A DNA stretch of 64,000 nt from Rosenbergiella nectarea (lineage in GTDB: Bacteria; Pseudomonadota; Gammaproteobacteria; Enterobacterales; Enterobacteriaceae): the NCBI RefSeq assembly GCF_900111105.1, contig NZ_FOGC01000001.1:486549-550548 (forward strand), given 5' to 3'. The notes under the pieces were generated by a model. The model did not search any database, had not been told where the DNA came from, and was given only the letters and a program-made list of their open reading frames with translations. This document shows positions 54,838 through 63,380 of this stretch, one piece after another. The position numbers were made by a program, and so were the translations under genes. The stretch's first letter is position 1, and each line of letters opens with the position of its first letter.

Positions 54838-54966
54838 AGACCACTAACCCTCTTTGATACTGCTTCAGGGCGGTCATTCAGATCCATTCATTACCTCCTT
54901 CCACCATAAGGTTGAATGAGGACTTTTTTTAAATACTCATCTGTCATAAACAGGCGTGGAGTTGAT

Positions 54967-55890
54967 ATGAATTATGCACTGGAAATTTCCGGGCTAACAA
55001 AAACGTATGGCAATCAAGTTCAAGCGTTAAAAGGGATCGATTTAACGGTGGAAGCAGGAGATTTCTACGCGCTACTCGGCCCAAATGGGGCAGGAAAGTC
55101 AACGACTATCGGGATTATCAGTTCGTTAGTGAATAAGTCCTCGGGAACTGTCCGCGTGTTTGGTCATGACCTCGATACTGATAAAGTACGCGCCAAACTT
55201 CAGCTTGGCTTGGTCCCGCAAGAGTTTAATTTCAACCCCTTCGAAAGTGTCCTACAGGTAGTGACCAACCAAGCAGGGTATTACGGCGTAGAGAAAAAAC
55301 TGGCCTTAGTGAGAGCCGAGAAGTACTTACGACAACTCGATTTGTGGGAAAAGCGTCACCAAAAATCACGGATGCTGTCCGGAGGGATGAAGCGACGTCT
55401 AATGATTGCCCGCGCCTTAATGCATGAGCCTAAGTTACTGATTCTCGATGAACCCACCGCCGGGGTGGATATTGAACTACGGCGTTCAATGTGGGGATTT
55501 CTAAAGCAGCTCAATGAAGCCGGAACGACCATCATCCTCACCACACACTATCTGGAAGAAGCGGAAATGCTATGCCGAAATATCGGCATCATTCAACGTG
55601 GTGAGTTGGTTGAAAATACCAGTATGAAGGCGTTGCTCGCCAAAGTGGTCTCGGAAACCTTTATTCTGGATCTCGCTCCTCACACGGCTCCCGCGGTATT
55701 AGAGGGCTTCCAGTACGACGTTATCGATGGCACAACCTTAGAGGTCGAAGTGCTGCGTGAGCAAGGAATTAATCAAGTCTTTAGCCAGCTTTCTGCCCAG
55801 AATATTCAAGTATTGAGTATGCGAAATAAGGCAAATCGCTTGGAAGAGCTATTTGTAGATTTAGTGAGTAACACGGGGAAAGATAATTAA
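54967..55890 (+). CDS. yadG: ABC transporter ATP-binding protein YadG
   Basis: 307 residues from the ATG at 54967 (MNYALEISGLTKTYG), which has GGAG five nt upstream; an in-frame start at 54916 is less likely. ABC-2 type ATPase. Walker A GPNGAGKST near residue 39, signature LSGGMKRR near residue 138 and Walker B LLILDEPTAG near residue 157, then a long C-terminal regulatory part. Works with the membrane subunit YadH, whose start overlaps its stop; the substrate is unknown. Confidence 0.95.
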   Translation: MNYALEISGLTKTYGNQVQALKGIDLTVEAGDFYALLGPNGAGKSTTIGIISSLVNKSSGTVRVFGHDLDTDKVRAKLQLGLVPQEFNFNPFESVLQVVTNQAGYYGVEKKLALVRAEKYLRQLDLWEKRHQKSRMLSGGMKRRLMIARALMHEPKLLILDEPTAGVDIELRRSMWGFLKQLNEAGTTIILTTHYLEEAEMLCRNIGIIQRGELVENTSMKALLAKVVSETFILDLAPHTAPAVLEGFQYDVIDGTTLEVEVLREQGINQVFSQLSAQNIQVLSMRNKANRLEELFVDLVSNTGKDN

Positions 55891-56660
55891 TGGCACACTT
55901 ATATTGGGTTGCACTTAAGCGGCTATGGGCGAAAGAAATCCATCGTTTCGGACGTATTTGGATCCAAACCTTAGTTCCGCCAGTTATTACCATGACGCTC
56001 TATTTTATCATTTTTGGTAATCTGATTGGATCGCGTATCGGGGATATGCATGGATTTACTTACATGCAATTTATCGTACCGGGACTGATTATGATGTCGG
56101 TGATCACTAACTCTTACGCCAACGTTGCCTCATCCTTTTTTAGTGCTAAATTTCAGCATAACATCGAAGAGTTGTTGGTCGCCCCGGTCCCTACCCACAT
56201 CATTATTGCAGGCTATGTGGGCGGTGGCGTTGCGCGGGGGATTTGCGTTGGCGCATTGGTGACCGCCATTTCACTGCTATTCGTTCCTTTTCATGTCTTC
56301 TATTGGCCAATGGTGGCATTAACTATTCTACTGACGGCTATCGTCTTCTCTTTGGCAGGCTTATTGAACGCTGTTTTTGCTCGTAGCTTTGACGATATTA
56401 GCCTGATCCCGACCTTTGTATTGACTCCTCTCACCTATTTGGGCGGCGTCTTTTATTCGTTATCGTTATTGCCACCTTTTTGGCAAGCGGTATCCAAGCT
56501 GAACCCGATTGTTTATATGATTAGTGGTTTTCGCTATGGTTTTCTGGGGATCCAAGATGTGCCAGTACCCTTGACGCTAGCGATACTCGTGGTTTTTGTG
56601 GCAGTGTTTTATGCGATTGTCTGGGCGTTAATCGAACGGGGTAAAGGGTTACGCAGTTAA
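55890..56660 (+). CDS. yadH: ABC transporter permease YadH
   Basis: 256 residues, six predicted helices, ABC-2 family exporter permease. The conserved ABC-2 segment FSAKFQHNIEELLVAPVP is near residue 88, and the region LTYLGGVFYSLSLLPPFWQ near residue 184 is typical of the family. Overlaps yadG by one base (TAATG). Export substrate not known; drug or polysaccharide export is only a family-level guess. Confidence 0.95.
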   Translation: MAHLYWVALKRLWAKEIHRFGRIWIQTLVPPVITMTLYFIIFGNLIGSRIGDMHGFTYMQFIVPGLIMMSVITNSYANVASSFFSAKFQHNIEELLVAPVPTHIIIAGYVGGGVARGICVGALVTAISLLFVPFHVFYWPMVALTILLTAIVFSLAGLLNAVFARSFDDISLIPTFVLTPLTYLGGVFYSLSLLPPFWQAVSKLNPIVYMISGFRYGFLGIQDVPVPLTLAILVVFVAVFYAIVWALIERGKGLRS

Positions 56661-56678
56661 CCCCCTCAACACCTGATA

Positions 56679-56714
56679 GCCATAGTGTGAGGAGGTAACG
56701 CATCACACTATGGC
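56679..56714. repeat. 12-bp inverted repeat between yadH and panC
   Basis: GCCATAGTGTGA (56679-56690) and TCACACTATGGC (56703-56714) are perfect complements around a 12-nt loop. The right arm includes the panC stop codon. It lies between convergent genes and has no T run; it may end transcription from both sides. Confidence 0.65.
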
Positions 56715-57556
56715 AGTGTCACTTGCTGATTGTCGATCAGTCGGGCTTTCCCCAACCATGCCGCCATGAGAATAACTGCCTTAGGGCTGTGAGAGGTTAA
56801 TGGCAGTAGATTCTCCGCATCACAGATAGCAATACCATCGGGCTGCCATCCCTTTTCCGTCAAACTCGCCACAGCGCTATCGATAATGGCGGTATGATCT
56901 TGATCACCTTGCCGTAAACGTTCGGCCATTGAGTTCATGACCTGACTCAGTTGAACCGCTTGCTGGCGTTCAGCGTCAGTGAGATAGCCATTACGTGAGC
57001 TGAGGGCAAGGCCGTCTTCAGCGCGGACTGTCGGTACACCAACAATTGTGATGGGATAATTAAGGTCGATCACCATTTTACGAATAATGGCTAATTGCTG
57101 AAAATCTTTCTCGCCAAAACACGCCACATCCGGTTGAACGATATTAAATAATTTACTGACCACCGTGCTCACACCGCGAAAATGTCCAGGGCGACTGGCA
57201 CCTTCTAACAGCTCAGAGAGACCCGGCACATGAACAAAGGATTGCTCGGTGAGCCCTGTTGGGTAGAGTGCGTTGGCTGCAGGGGCAAACAATAGATCCG
57301 CTTTATCAGATAATAGTTGCTGATCATTCTCAAGCGTACGCGGATAGCGCGCTAAGTCATCTGGCCGATCAAACTGCATCGGGTTAACGAAGATAGAGAC
57401 GACAACACAATCCGCTAACTGTTTCGCTCGCTCCACTAGAGTGATATGTCCCTGATGGAGATTTCCCATGGTCGGGACAAAAGCAATGGTTTTGCCTTGG
57501 CGACGTAAATCGCTCAACTGTTGTTGCAGGGCGGGTATTTCATGAAAAGTCTGCAT
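56708..57556 (-). CDS. panC: Pantothenate synthetase
   Basis: 282 residues (283 in E. coli). Joins pantoate and beta-alanine with ATP. Has the HIGH-like loop [10 protein letters not shown] near residue 29, [13 protein letters not shown] near residue 58 and [17 protein letters not shown] near residue 146, then SSRNGYL near residue 190. Follows panB by 10 nt in a panBC operon. panD, which supplies beta-alanine, is not beside it. Confidence 0.97.
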   Translation of the reverse strand: MQTFHEIPALQQQLSDLRRQGKTIAFVPTMGNLHQGHITLVERAKQLADCVVVSIFVNPMQFDRPDDLARYPRTLENDQQLLSDKADLLFAPAANALYPTGLTEQSFVHVPGLSELLEGASRPGHFRGVSTVVSKLFNIVQPDVACFGEKDFQQLAIIRKMVIDLNYPITIVGVPTVRAEDGLALSSRNGYLTDAERQQAVQLSQVMNSMAERLRQGDQDHTAIIDSAVASLTEKGWQPDGIAICDAENLLPLTSHSPKAVILMAAWLGKARLIDNQQVTLP

Positions 57557-57566
57557 GGCAAGAAAT

Positions 57567-58364
57567 CTATCCTTTAAAGCTGTGGGCTAACTCGGGGAAA
57601 GTCCCGTCTTGCACTTGGCGCTGGTATTGGGCAACGGCGAGTGCAATCGATCCGGTTTCAGTTAAGAAGTTTTTCGCGAATTTGGGGACATAGCCAGAAG
57701 TAATGCCGATAACATCTTGCATCACTAAAATTTGACCATCGGTATCAGCCCCTGCACCAATCCCGATCACCGGAATTGATAGTGCTTCGGTAATGCGTTT
57801 TGCCAAGGAAATCGGCACGCACTCCAGTACCAGTAGCTGCATACCCGCGGCTTCGAGGGTTAGCGCATCATTGAGAAGTTGTTCAGCTTGTTCTTCCGTT
57901 TTACCTTGGACCTGATAGCCGCCAAAGATGTTTACCGATTGGGGGGTTAATCCTAGATGACCGCATACGGGGACTGCACGTTCAGTGAGATGACGAATGG
58001 TCTCTGCCAGCCATGCTCCCCCTTCGATCTTGACCATATTCGCACCGGCCTGCATGACGCGCGCAGCATTGTGACCGGCTTGTTCAAGGGTTGGATAGCT
58101 CATGAAGGGTAAGTCGGTAAGCAGTAAGACGTTTGGCGCACCTTGACGCACATGACGGGTATGGTAAACCATATCATCGACGGTAACGGGAACCGTTGAG
58201 TCATGCCCTTGAATCGTCATGCCAAGGGAGTCGCCGACCAGTAATACGGGAATATCTTGCTCGGCGAACAGTCTCGCGAAGCTATAATCATACGCCGTAA
58301 GTGAGGCGAATTTTTTACCTTCAAGTTTCCACTGACGTAAATTTTTCAGGGTGATAGATGTCAT
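57567..58364 (-). CDS. panB: 3-methyl-2-oxobutanoate hydroxymethyltransferase
   Basis: 265 residues. First step of pantothenate synthesis; transfers a hydroxymethyl group from methylene-THF to 2-oxoisovalerate, the same branched-chain keto acid used by LeuA. Conserved [12 protein letters not shown] near residue 23, [17 protein letters not shown] near residue 41 and KIEGG near residue 114 mark the Mg-binding TIM barrel. First gene of panBC. Confidence 0.97.
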   Translation of the reverse strand: MTSITLKNLRQWKLEGKKFASLTAYDYSFARLFAEQDIPVLLVGDSLGMTIQGHDSTVPVTVDDMVYHTRHVRQGAPNVLLLTDLPFMSYPTLEQAGHNAARVMQAGANMVKIEGGAWLAETIRHLTERAVPVCGHLGLTPQSVNIFGGYQVQGKTEEQAEQLLNDALTLEAAGMQLLVLECVPISLAKRITEALSIPVIGIGAGADTDGQILVMQDVIGITSGYVPKFAKNFLTETGSIALAVAQYQRQVQDGTFPELAHSFKG

Positions 58365-58446
58365 TATAAACTCTTGTCAAGGATGCACATGGCGCGAAGT
58401 TTACAGTAACTTGTTCTTGACTGGAATCCCTGCCGACTTTAGGCGG

Positions 58447-58926
58447 TTACCACAGGGTAATGGTTGAGCTGTCTAACGAGGCTAAGCAGCTTACTATGCT
58501 GCCCTTGTCACCAAGGGGCAGATCACCCGCTACTTCTGCTAGGGGGACGAGCATGAATGCGCGGTTGTGCATGTCGTAATGAGGCAGTGTCAGTCGTGTG
58601 CTATTCATGTGCTGTTCGCCGAAAAGAAGTAGGTCAAGATCGAGGGTACGCGGACCCCAACGTTCGTCTTTACGTTCTCGGCCTTGTTCCCATTCGATTC
58701 GTTGGGTATGGTCTAGCAGCGCTAGAGGTGATAATTCCGTCTCCAGCACCACCACGGCGTTCAAAAAGTCAGGCTGATCTTGTGGGCCATAAGGTGGTGT
58801 TCGGTAAAAGGAGGACGTCTTGACCAGCGTTGAGGCAGGCAAGGCCGCGAGGGCGGCAATCGCCCTCTGGCACTGATCGAGTGGGTCCCGTAAATTGCTA
58901 CCGAGTGCAATATAGACACGAGCCAT
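58447..58926 (-). CDS. folK: 6-hydroxymethyl-7,8-dihydropterin pyrophosphokinase
   Basis: 159 residues from the ATG at 58926 (MARVYIALGSNL), the E. coli length. Transfers pyrophosphate from ATP in folate synthesis. GSNL at residues 9-12, the RTPPYGPQDQPDFLNAVV loop and WGPRTLDLDLLLFG with the Mg-binding Asp pair are all intact. Starts 1 nt after the pcnB stop codon, so it is likely coupled to it. Confidence 0.96.
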   Translation of the reverse strand: MARVYIALGSNLRDPLDQCQRAIAALAALPASTLVKTSSFYRTPPYGPQDQPDFLNAVVVLETELSPLALLDHTQRIEWEQGRERKDERWGPRTLDLDLLLFGEQHMNSTRLTLPHYDMHNRAFMLVPLAEVAGDLPLGDKGSIVSCLASLDSSTITLW

Positions 58927-58927
58927 A

Positions 58928-60340
58928 TTAACTCTCGTTTCGACGTGAGGTGTTGCCTTTAGGCGCACGCTTACGCGGTCTATTGTAGCGGCGGCGCTGA
59001 GCAGGATCGCTGCCTAACTCTTGCAACATTGTCGCTTGGTCGTTCGCATTCTTAGTCTGGAATTCGGTCCACCAATCGCTTAATCGTTGAAGCTCTGCTG
59101 AGGATTCTACCCCCGCACGCAGGACTAAAAGGTCATAGGCAGCGCGGAATTTAGGGTGTTCCATCAATTTCCAAGCGCGTTTACCGTGACGGCGAGAGAT
59201 CCGCAGCTGGAGCGTCCAGATATCACGGATCATGGTAGTGAAGCGTTTAGGAATCGCTATCGCCCGACAGGCTTCATCTAACGTATCGTTCATGGCTAAT
59301 GAGAAGGCTTCAAAGAAAGGCAGGCCACTCTCTTGTGCGATTTGCTGGGCTTTTTCTTGCAGCGGATACCAGTACATTACCGCAAACAGAAACGCAGGGT
59401 TGACGCGTCTATCGTTTTGGATACGGTTATCGGTATTTTTGAATACCTGTACTAGAATACGCTCCATTGGGCTGTCGCCACTCTCAGTGAAATACTGATG
59501 GACTAGCGGGAAGAGCGGCTCAAAAAGATGGTACTTACGTAATAACGGATAGGTATACTCACCGTAACCGGATTGCAGTAACTTCAATGTTTCTTCAAAT
59601 AGACGTGCTGGCGGAATATTCTTTAGCAGTCCAGCAAGTTCACCAATTGGCGCAGCAGTTTCAGGTGCGATAGTCATTCCAAGCTTCGCACTAAAACGGA
59701 TGACTCGTAGCATCCGAACCGGATCTTCACGATAACGCGTTTCAGGGTGGCCAATCAGGCGAATAATGCCTTGCTCTAGGTCACTTAAACCGTTGACGTA
59801 GTCGCGCACGGTAAAGTCTGCAGCGCTGTAATACAGGCTATTGATAGTTAAATCACGGCGTTGGGCATCATCTTCGATACTGCCGAAAATATTGTCGCGC
59901 AGTAGCATGCCGTTTTGCCCTTGTTGCGAGGTGTTGCGATCAACGCTTTCTTCCTGCTCATGATGCCCGCGAAAGGTGGCAACCTCAATGACTTCTGGGC
60001 CAAACATAACGTGTGCTAAGCGAAAACGTCTACCCACTAAACGGCAGTTGCGGAATAGCTTGCGCATCTGCTCGGGGGTGGCATTAGTGGTGATGTCGAA
60101 ATCTTTAGGTTTTTTACCCAGAAGAAGGTCACGAACTCCCCCACCGACCAAGTAAGCCTCGAAACCAGACTTATTAAGACGATGCAGTACCTTCAATGCA
60201 TTATCACTAATCTCTCGACGAGAGATAGTGTGTTGATCGCGTGGAATGATCGTTATCGGCGGTGGGACATTTTCTGCAGAGGTGCTCTCCTCGTCACGCG
60301 TAAGGATTTTTCGGCAAAAATTAGCGACTCGGGTAAAAAT
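58928..60340 (-). CDS. pcnB: Poly(A) polymerase I, probable AUU start
   Basis: 470 residues from the ATT at 60340, giving (I)[13 protein letters not shown]. coli pcnB is one of the few genes known to start at AUU, at this same point of the protein; here TTGAGGTG lies 4-11 nt upstream, an excellent ribosome site for it. An in-frame ATGATG at 60394/60391 is the alternative. The enzyme adds poly(A) tails to RNAs for decay. [20 protein letters not shown] holds the catalytic Asp pair of the nucleotidyltransferase head; a basic C-terminal tail follows. Confidence 0.93.
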   Translation of the reverse strand: MFTRVANFCRKILTRDEESTSAENVPPPITIIPRDQHTISRREISDNALKVLHRLNKSGFEAYLVGGGVRDLLLGKKPKDFDITTNATPEQMRKLFRNCRLVGRRFRLAHVMFGPEVIEVATFRGHHEQEESVDRNTSQQGQNGMLLRDNIFGSIEDDAQRRDLTINSLYYSAADFTVRDYVNGLSDLEQGIIRLIGHPETRYREDPVRMLRVIRFSAKLGMTIAPETAAPIGELAGLLKNIPPARLFEETLKLLQSGYGEYTYPLLRKYHLFEPLFPLVHQYFTESGDSPMERILVQVFKNTDNRIQNDRRVNPAFLFAVMYWYPLQEKAQQIAQESGLPFFEAFSLAMNDTLDEACRAIAIPKRFTTMIRDIWTLQLRISRRHGKRAWKLMEHPKFRAAYDLLVLRAGVESSAELQRLSDWWTEFQTKNANDQATMLQELGSDPAQRRRYNRPRKRAPKGNTSRRNES

Positions 60341-60344
60341 AGTA

Positions 60345-60352
60345 CACCTCAA
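60345..60352 (-). promoter_or_regulatory. Strong ribosome site serving the AUU start of pcnB
   Basis: TTGAGGTG on the minus strand, GAGG six nt before ATT (60340). The nearest ATG in frame lies 54 nt upstream behind only a weak AGG. This supports AUU initiation. Confidence 0.7.
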
Positions 60353-60412
60353 CAATAAAAAGTAGATACGGTTCCAAAATGAGAGGCTCATCATAGCCTG
60401 TTGTGAATCATT

Positions 60413-61312
60413 TTAGAATGTTGTTAACACATCTGTAGTAATGAAAGTGCTATTAATTGGGATTTTTGCTCTCTGCCACTGTCGTGTTGCCTGCTGGATC
60501 AGCTGCTCGACACTGAAATCATGCCACTCATCGTCGACTTTTTGTCCTAACGCAGCGAGGGCTAATATCAGCATTCGCTGTGGCGCTTCGCGTGGGAGTG
60601 GCGGGGCATGGTTTTGCTTTGAGAGCTTACTGCCTTCCTGATTCAACGCGAGCGGAAGGTGAAGATAGTCGGGAGCATTCCATCCCAGCTGCTGAAACAG
60701 CGCAATTTGTCGCACAGTGGGTTCAATCAAATCCGCCCCTCGCACCACCTGCGTCACGCCTTGGTCGTGATCATCTACCGTAACGGCAAGGTTATAGGCA
60801 AATAGCCCATCTCGACGATGAATTATAAAATCTTCTTGCGCTAACTGCGGATGACAGTGAACGGTTCCCCGCAACAGGTCAGTAAACTGGGTCACGGGAG
60901 ATTGTTGGAACAAGCGAAGCGCTGCACCTTCTGCACGGTGATGGACATCGCGGCAGGTACCAAGATAATAACCCCCCGATTGCTGAATCGCTTTACGGGT
61001 ACAGGTGCAGTAATAACTTCGCCGGTGCGTGATTAACCACGCTAAAATTTCTCGATAACGAGCATGATGCTGTGACTGCCAAATAACCGGCCCATCCCAC
61101 GCTAACCCATAGTGTTCGAGTTGTTGGAGGATCCGTTGGGAGGCTCCCGCAATCTCTCTGGGAGGATCGATGTCCTCAATACGAACTCGCCATTGGCCGT
61201 TTTGTGAGCGCGCATCCAGATAGCTTCCTAGCGCAGCCATTAACGAACCAAAGTGAAGGTCACCGGAGGGGGAGGGCGCAAAGCGTCCAATGATAGGCGT
61301 AGAGTGAGTCAT
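60413..61312 (-). CDS. gluQ: Glutamyl-Q tRNA(Asp) synthetase
   Basis: 299 residues (about 300-308 in relatives). A tRNA-synthetase fragment that puts glutamate on queuosine of tRNA-Asp. Class I signatures: [16 protein letters not shown] near residue 8 and KLSKQNHAP (the KMSKS equivalent) near residue 232. A zinc site YCTCTRKA...YYLGTC lies near residues 100-118. It lacks the anticodon-binding domain of GluRS, as expected. Sits between dksA and pcnB as in E. coli. Confidence 0.95.
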   Translation of the reverse strand: MTHSTPIIGRFAPSPSGDLHFGSLMAALGSYLDARSQNGQWRVRIEDIDPPREIAGASQRILQQLEHYGLAWDGPVIWQSQHHARYREILAWLITHRRSYYCTCTRKAIQQSGGYYLGTCRDVHHRAEGAALRLFQQSPVTQFTDLLRGTVHCHPQLAQEDFIIHRRDGLFAYNLAVTVDDHDQGVTQVVRGADLIEPTVRQIALFQQLGWNAPDYLHLPLALNQEGSKLSKQNHAPPLPREAPQRMLILALAALGQKVDDEWHDFSVEQLIQQATRQWQRAKIPINSTFITTDVLTTF

Positions 61313-61390
61313 AATGAGAGTAATCGCACAGCCACTCGCGATTAGGCGCTGCGGCCGTGCAATTAGGTATATCCTCGATCAGCGGTAGGG

Positions 61391-61846
61391 TTAGCCTGCC
61401 ATCTGTTTTTCGCGAATTTCTGCTAATGTCTTACAATCGATACACATATCGGCAGTAGGACGAGCTTCAAGACGGCGAATGCCGATTTCTACACCACAAG
61501 CTTCACAAAAACCGAAGTCGTCATCTTCAACTTTTTTCAGCGTTTTTTCTATTTTCTTAATTAATTTGCGTTCACGATCTCGGTTACGCAGTTCCAGACT
61601 GAACTCTTCTTCTTGTGTTGCGCGATCGGCCGGGTCAGGAAAGTTAGCCGCTTCGTCTTGCATATGACTAACGGTACGGTCTACTTCATCCCTGAGTTGA
61701 TTGCGCCAAGCAACAAGAATTTTCTTGAAGTGTTCCAGCTGGGCTTCGTTCATATACTCTTCGCCCGGTTTCTCCTGATACGGCGCCACCCCAGCGATGG
61801 CGAGGATACTTAGAGACGATGTTTTACGTTTTTGCCCTTCTTGCAT
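61391..61846 (-). CDS. dksA: RNA polymerase-binding transcription factor DksA
   Basis: 151 residues from the ATG at 61846 ([19 protein letters not shown]), with AGGAGAAG upstream; identical length to E. coli. Enters the polymerase secondary channel and works with ppGpp. Long coiled coil with the tip [11 protein letters not shown] near residue 71 (both acidic tip residues present), followed by the four-Cys zinc finger CEACGVEIG...CIDC. Confidence 0.98.
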   Translation of the reverse strand: MQEGQKRKTSSLSILAIAGVAPYQEKPGEEYMNEAQLEHFKKILVAWRNQLRDEVDRTVSHMQDEAANFPDPADRATQEEEFSLELRNRDRERKLIKKIEKTLKKVEDDDFGFCEACGVEIGIRRLEARPTADMCIDCKTLAEIREKQMAG

Positions 61847-62028
61847 GTTGCTTCTCCTGGATAACACGCACTATCGATTCCTGATTCCCACTAAGGGAAA
61901 AAAAACAGGGCGCTATAAATATCAGAATCCTTGGGGGTTGGCAATTGCTGATAACGATGAGTTTCGCGTTATTGATAATATGTTTCTAATTAAAGAGGAA
62001 AAACTCCTAAAAGAAAAGATTTAACCCG

Positions 62029-62733
62029 CTATTCGATGAATGGTATCGGGTCCACCAGTAACAGTTGATGGCGGCTAATCTGTGCACGATAGACAATTAC
62101 CTCGACCCCTATTGCTATCGCTTCACGTAATAGCTGCGCATAGACTGGGTCAAGATGTTTGGCGGCGCTGACTTGGTGAATTCCCGTGTGTAACACGGCA
62201 AAAAAGAGTCCTGCACGATGACCTTGTTTCACGATTGACATCAATTCTCTAAGGTGTTTCTGTCCGCGCGCCGTAACGGTATCGGGAAAATAGCCTTTTC
62301 CGTTGGCTAATAATGTGACAGATTTCACCTCAAGATAATATTTTTGATCTTTTTCATTAGACAGAACGAAGTCAATCCGGCTCTTTTCATCGCCGAATGC
62401 CACTTCTCGTTGCCAATGCGTAAACTGCGCTAGGGAGGGAACACCCTGCCGGGTGAGGAGTTCTTCCACCAGCTGATTAGCGCGTAGAGTATTAATACCG
62501 ATCCAATGATGGTCAGTGGTTTGGCTAAGTTCCCAACTATAGGGGTATTTACGCGTTGTTGAGGGGGAAGTGGAGTACCAGACCGTATCTCCCGGCGTCG
62601 CACAACCCGTCATTGCACCTGTATTGGCACAGTGAATGGTGGTGATTTCTCCGCTGGGAAGACGAACATCGGCGAGAAAGCGTTTGTACCGTTTAATTAA
62701 GGTGGCAGGCTGCAGGGGGGAGGGAAATTCCAT
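62029..62733 (-). CDS. sfsA: Sugar fermentation stimulation protein SfsA
   Basis: 234 residues, the E. coli length. DNA-binding-annotated protein of poorly understood role; an OB-like N-terminal part is followed by a nuclease-like fold with ids DFVLSNEKDQKYYLEVKS near residue 120. HCANTGAMTGCATPGD near residue 35 is the family signature. Its ATG directly abuts the thpR stop. The 182-nt gap to dksA has no other gene. Confidence 0.94.
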   Translation of the reverse strand: MEFPSPLQPATLIKRYKRFLADVRLPSGEITTIHCANTGAMTGCATPGDTVWYSTSPSTTRKYPYSWELSQTTDHHWIGINTLRANQLVEELLTRQGVPSLAQFTHWQREVAFGDEKSRIDFVLSNEKDQKYYLEVKSVTLLANGKGYFPDTVTARGQKHLRELMSIVKQGHRAGLFFAVLHTGIHQVSAAKHLDPVYAQLLREAIAIGVEVIVYRAQISRHQLLLVDPIPFIE

Positions 62734-63291
62734 CTAATCTTGTTCTCTATCAAACAGTGGATAGTGCTGTTCTGTGTTAAGGATAACTCTGCCACGCTGG
62801 TAACGGCTACTGATTAAAGAAAAGTGCTGGCAGGTGACGGGCCACGAGAAGTCGCGTTTCGGTAAGCGGATTGAGGTTGGCGCCTGCCTTAACAGCGTGA
62901 CATGTGGATGAAAAGGGAAAGCGGGTTGCGGGCAGCCTATACGGGCTACCCTTGAGCGTAATAGATCGGCTAACTGTAAAAGTTCACGCGGGGCAGGCCG
63001 ACATCCTACCCAAAGCTGTCCAGATCGAGGCCAGTAACCGGCGTCATTCAGGGTAAAGGTGAATGACGGTGAACGTAGCCCGCTAATAATAGGCTGTAGT
63101 TGAGTCAGCTGTGACGCCGTCGGAGCGTTCATCCAGGCGAGCACCATATAAAGCTGCTCTCGGGCAACCGGGATACCCGTATCTGCTGGCAGAGCGGTGG
63201 CGCGCCAATGGAGCAATTGCTCAGTGGTGCGACTGGGTAAGGTTAATGCGAAAAAGTAATTATCTGCCACGGTAGCTGTTCGGGAAACCAC
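62734..63291 (-). CDS. thpR: RNA 2',3'-cyclic phosphodiesterase family protein (ThpR/LigT), degenerate active site
   Basis: 185 residues from the GTG at 63291, chosen because AAGGA lies five nt upstream and the protein is then near the E. coli length (176); the frame continues upstream to 63441. A 2H phosphoesterase that opens 2',3'-cyclic phosphates. Two HxTx motifs form the family active site. The second is intact (HPHVTLL), but the first reads LYMVLAW where E. coli has LHLTLAF: both His and Thr are lost. DDAG-type NDAGYWPRSGQLWVG is conserved. Catalysis is therefore doubtful. Confidence 0.88.
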   Translation of the reverse strand: MVSRTATVADNYFFALTLPSRTTEQLLHWRATALPADTGIPVAREQLYMVLAWMNAPTASQLTQLQPIISGLRSPSFTFTLNDAGYWPRSGQLWVGCRPAPRELLQLADLLRSRVARIGCPQPAFPFHPHVTLLRQAPTSIRLPKRDFSWPVTCQHFSLISSRYQRGRVILNTEQHYPLFDREQD

Positions 63292-63380
63292 AGAGTTCCT
63301 TAGGACGATAGGGGGCAAGTATCCAATACCAATTAATGCTATAGTGGCCATAGTATCATAATCCCTAAACGGAGCGAAGA

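Larger units (their letters stand above)
54515..54966. other. Intergenic region hpt-yadG (can missing)
   Basis: About 450 nt where E. coli has the carbonic anhydrase gene can on the minus strand. No can-like segment was seen on the minus strand. Contents are an imperfect palindrome (54592-54612), a 57-codon open stretch (54664-54837), a TATAAT at 54518-54523 without a partner -35, and the yadG ribosome site. Confidence 0.5.

Noticed and set aside
54515..54966. Remnant of the carbonic anhydrase gene can
   Set aside because: Reading the minus strand in this gap gave no segment resembling Can (for example its CSDSR or HYGCGG motifs).
61797..62024. Open frame of 75 codons in the dksA-sfsA gap (plus strand)
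   Set aside because: Overlaps the start of dksA on the other strand, has no ribosome site, and low-complexity, AT-rich composition (ending KEEKLLKEKI).
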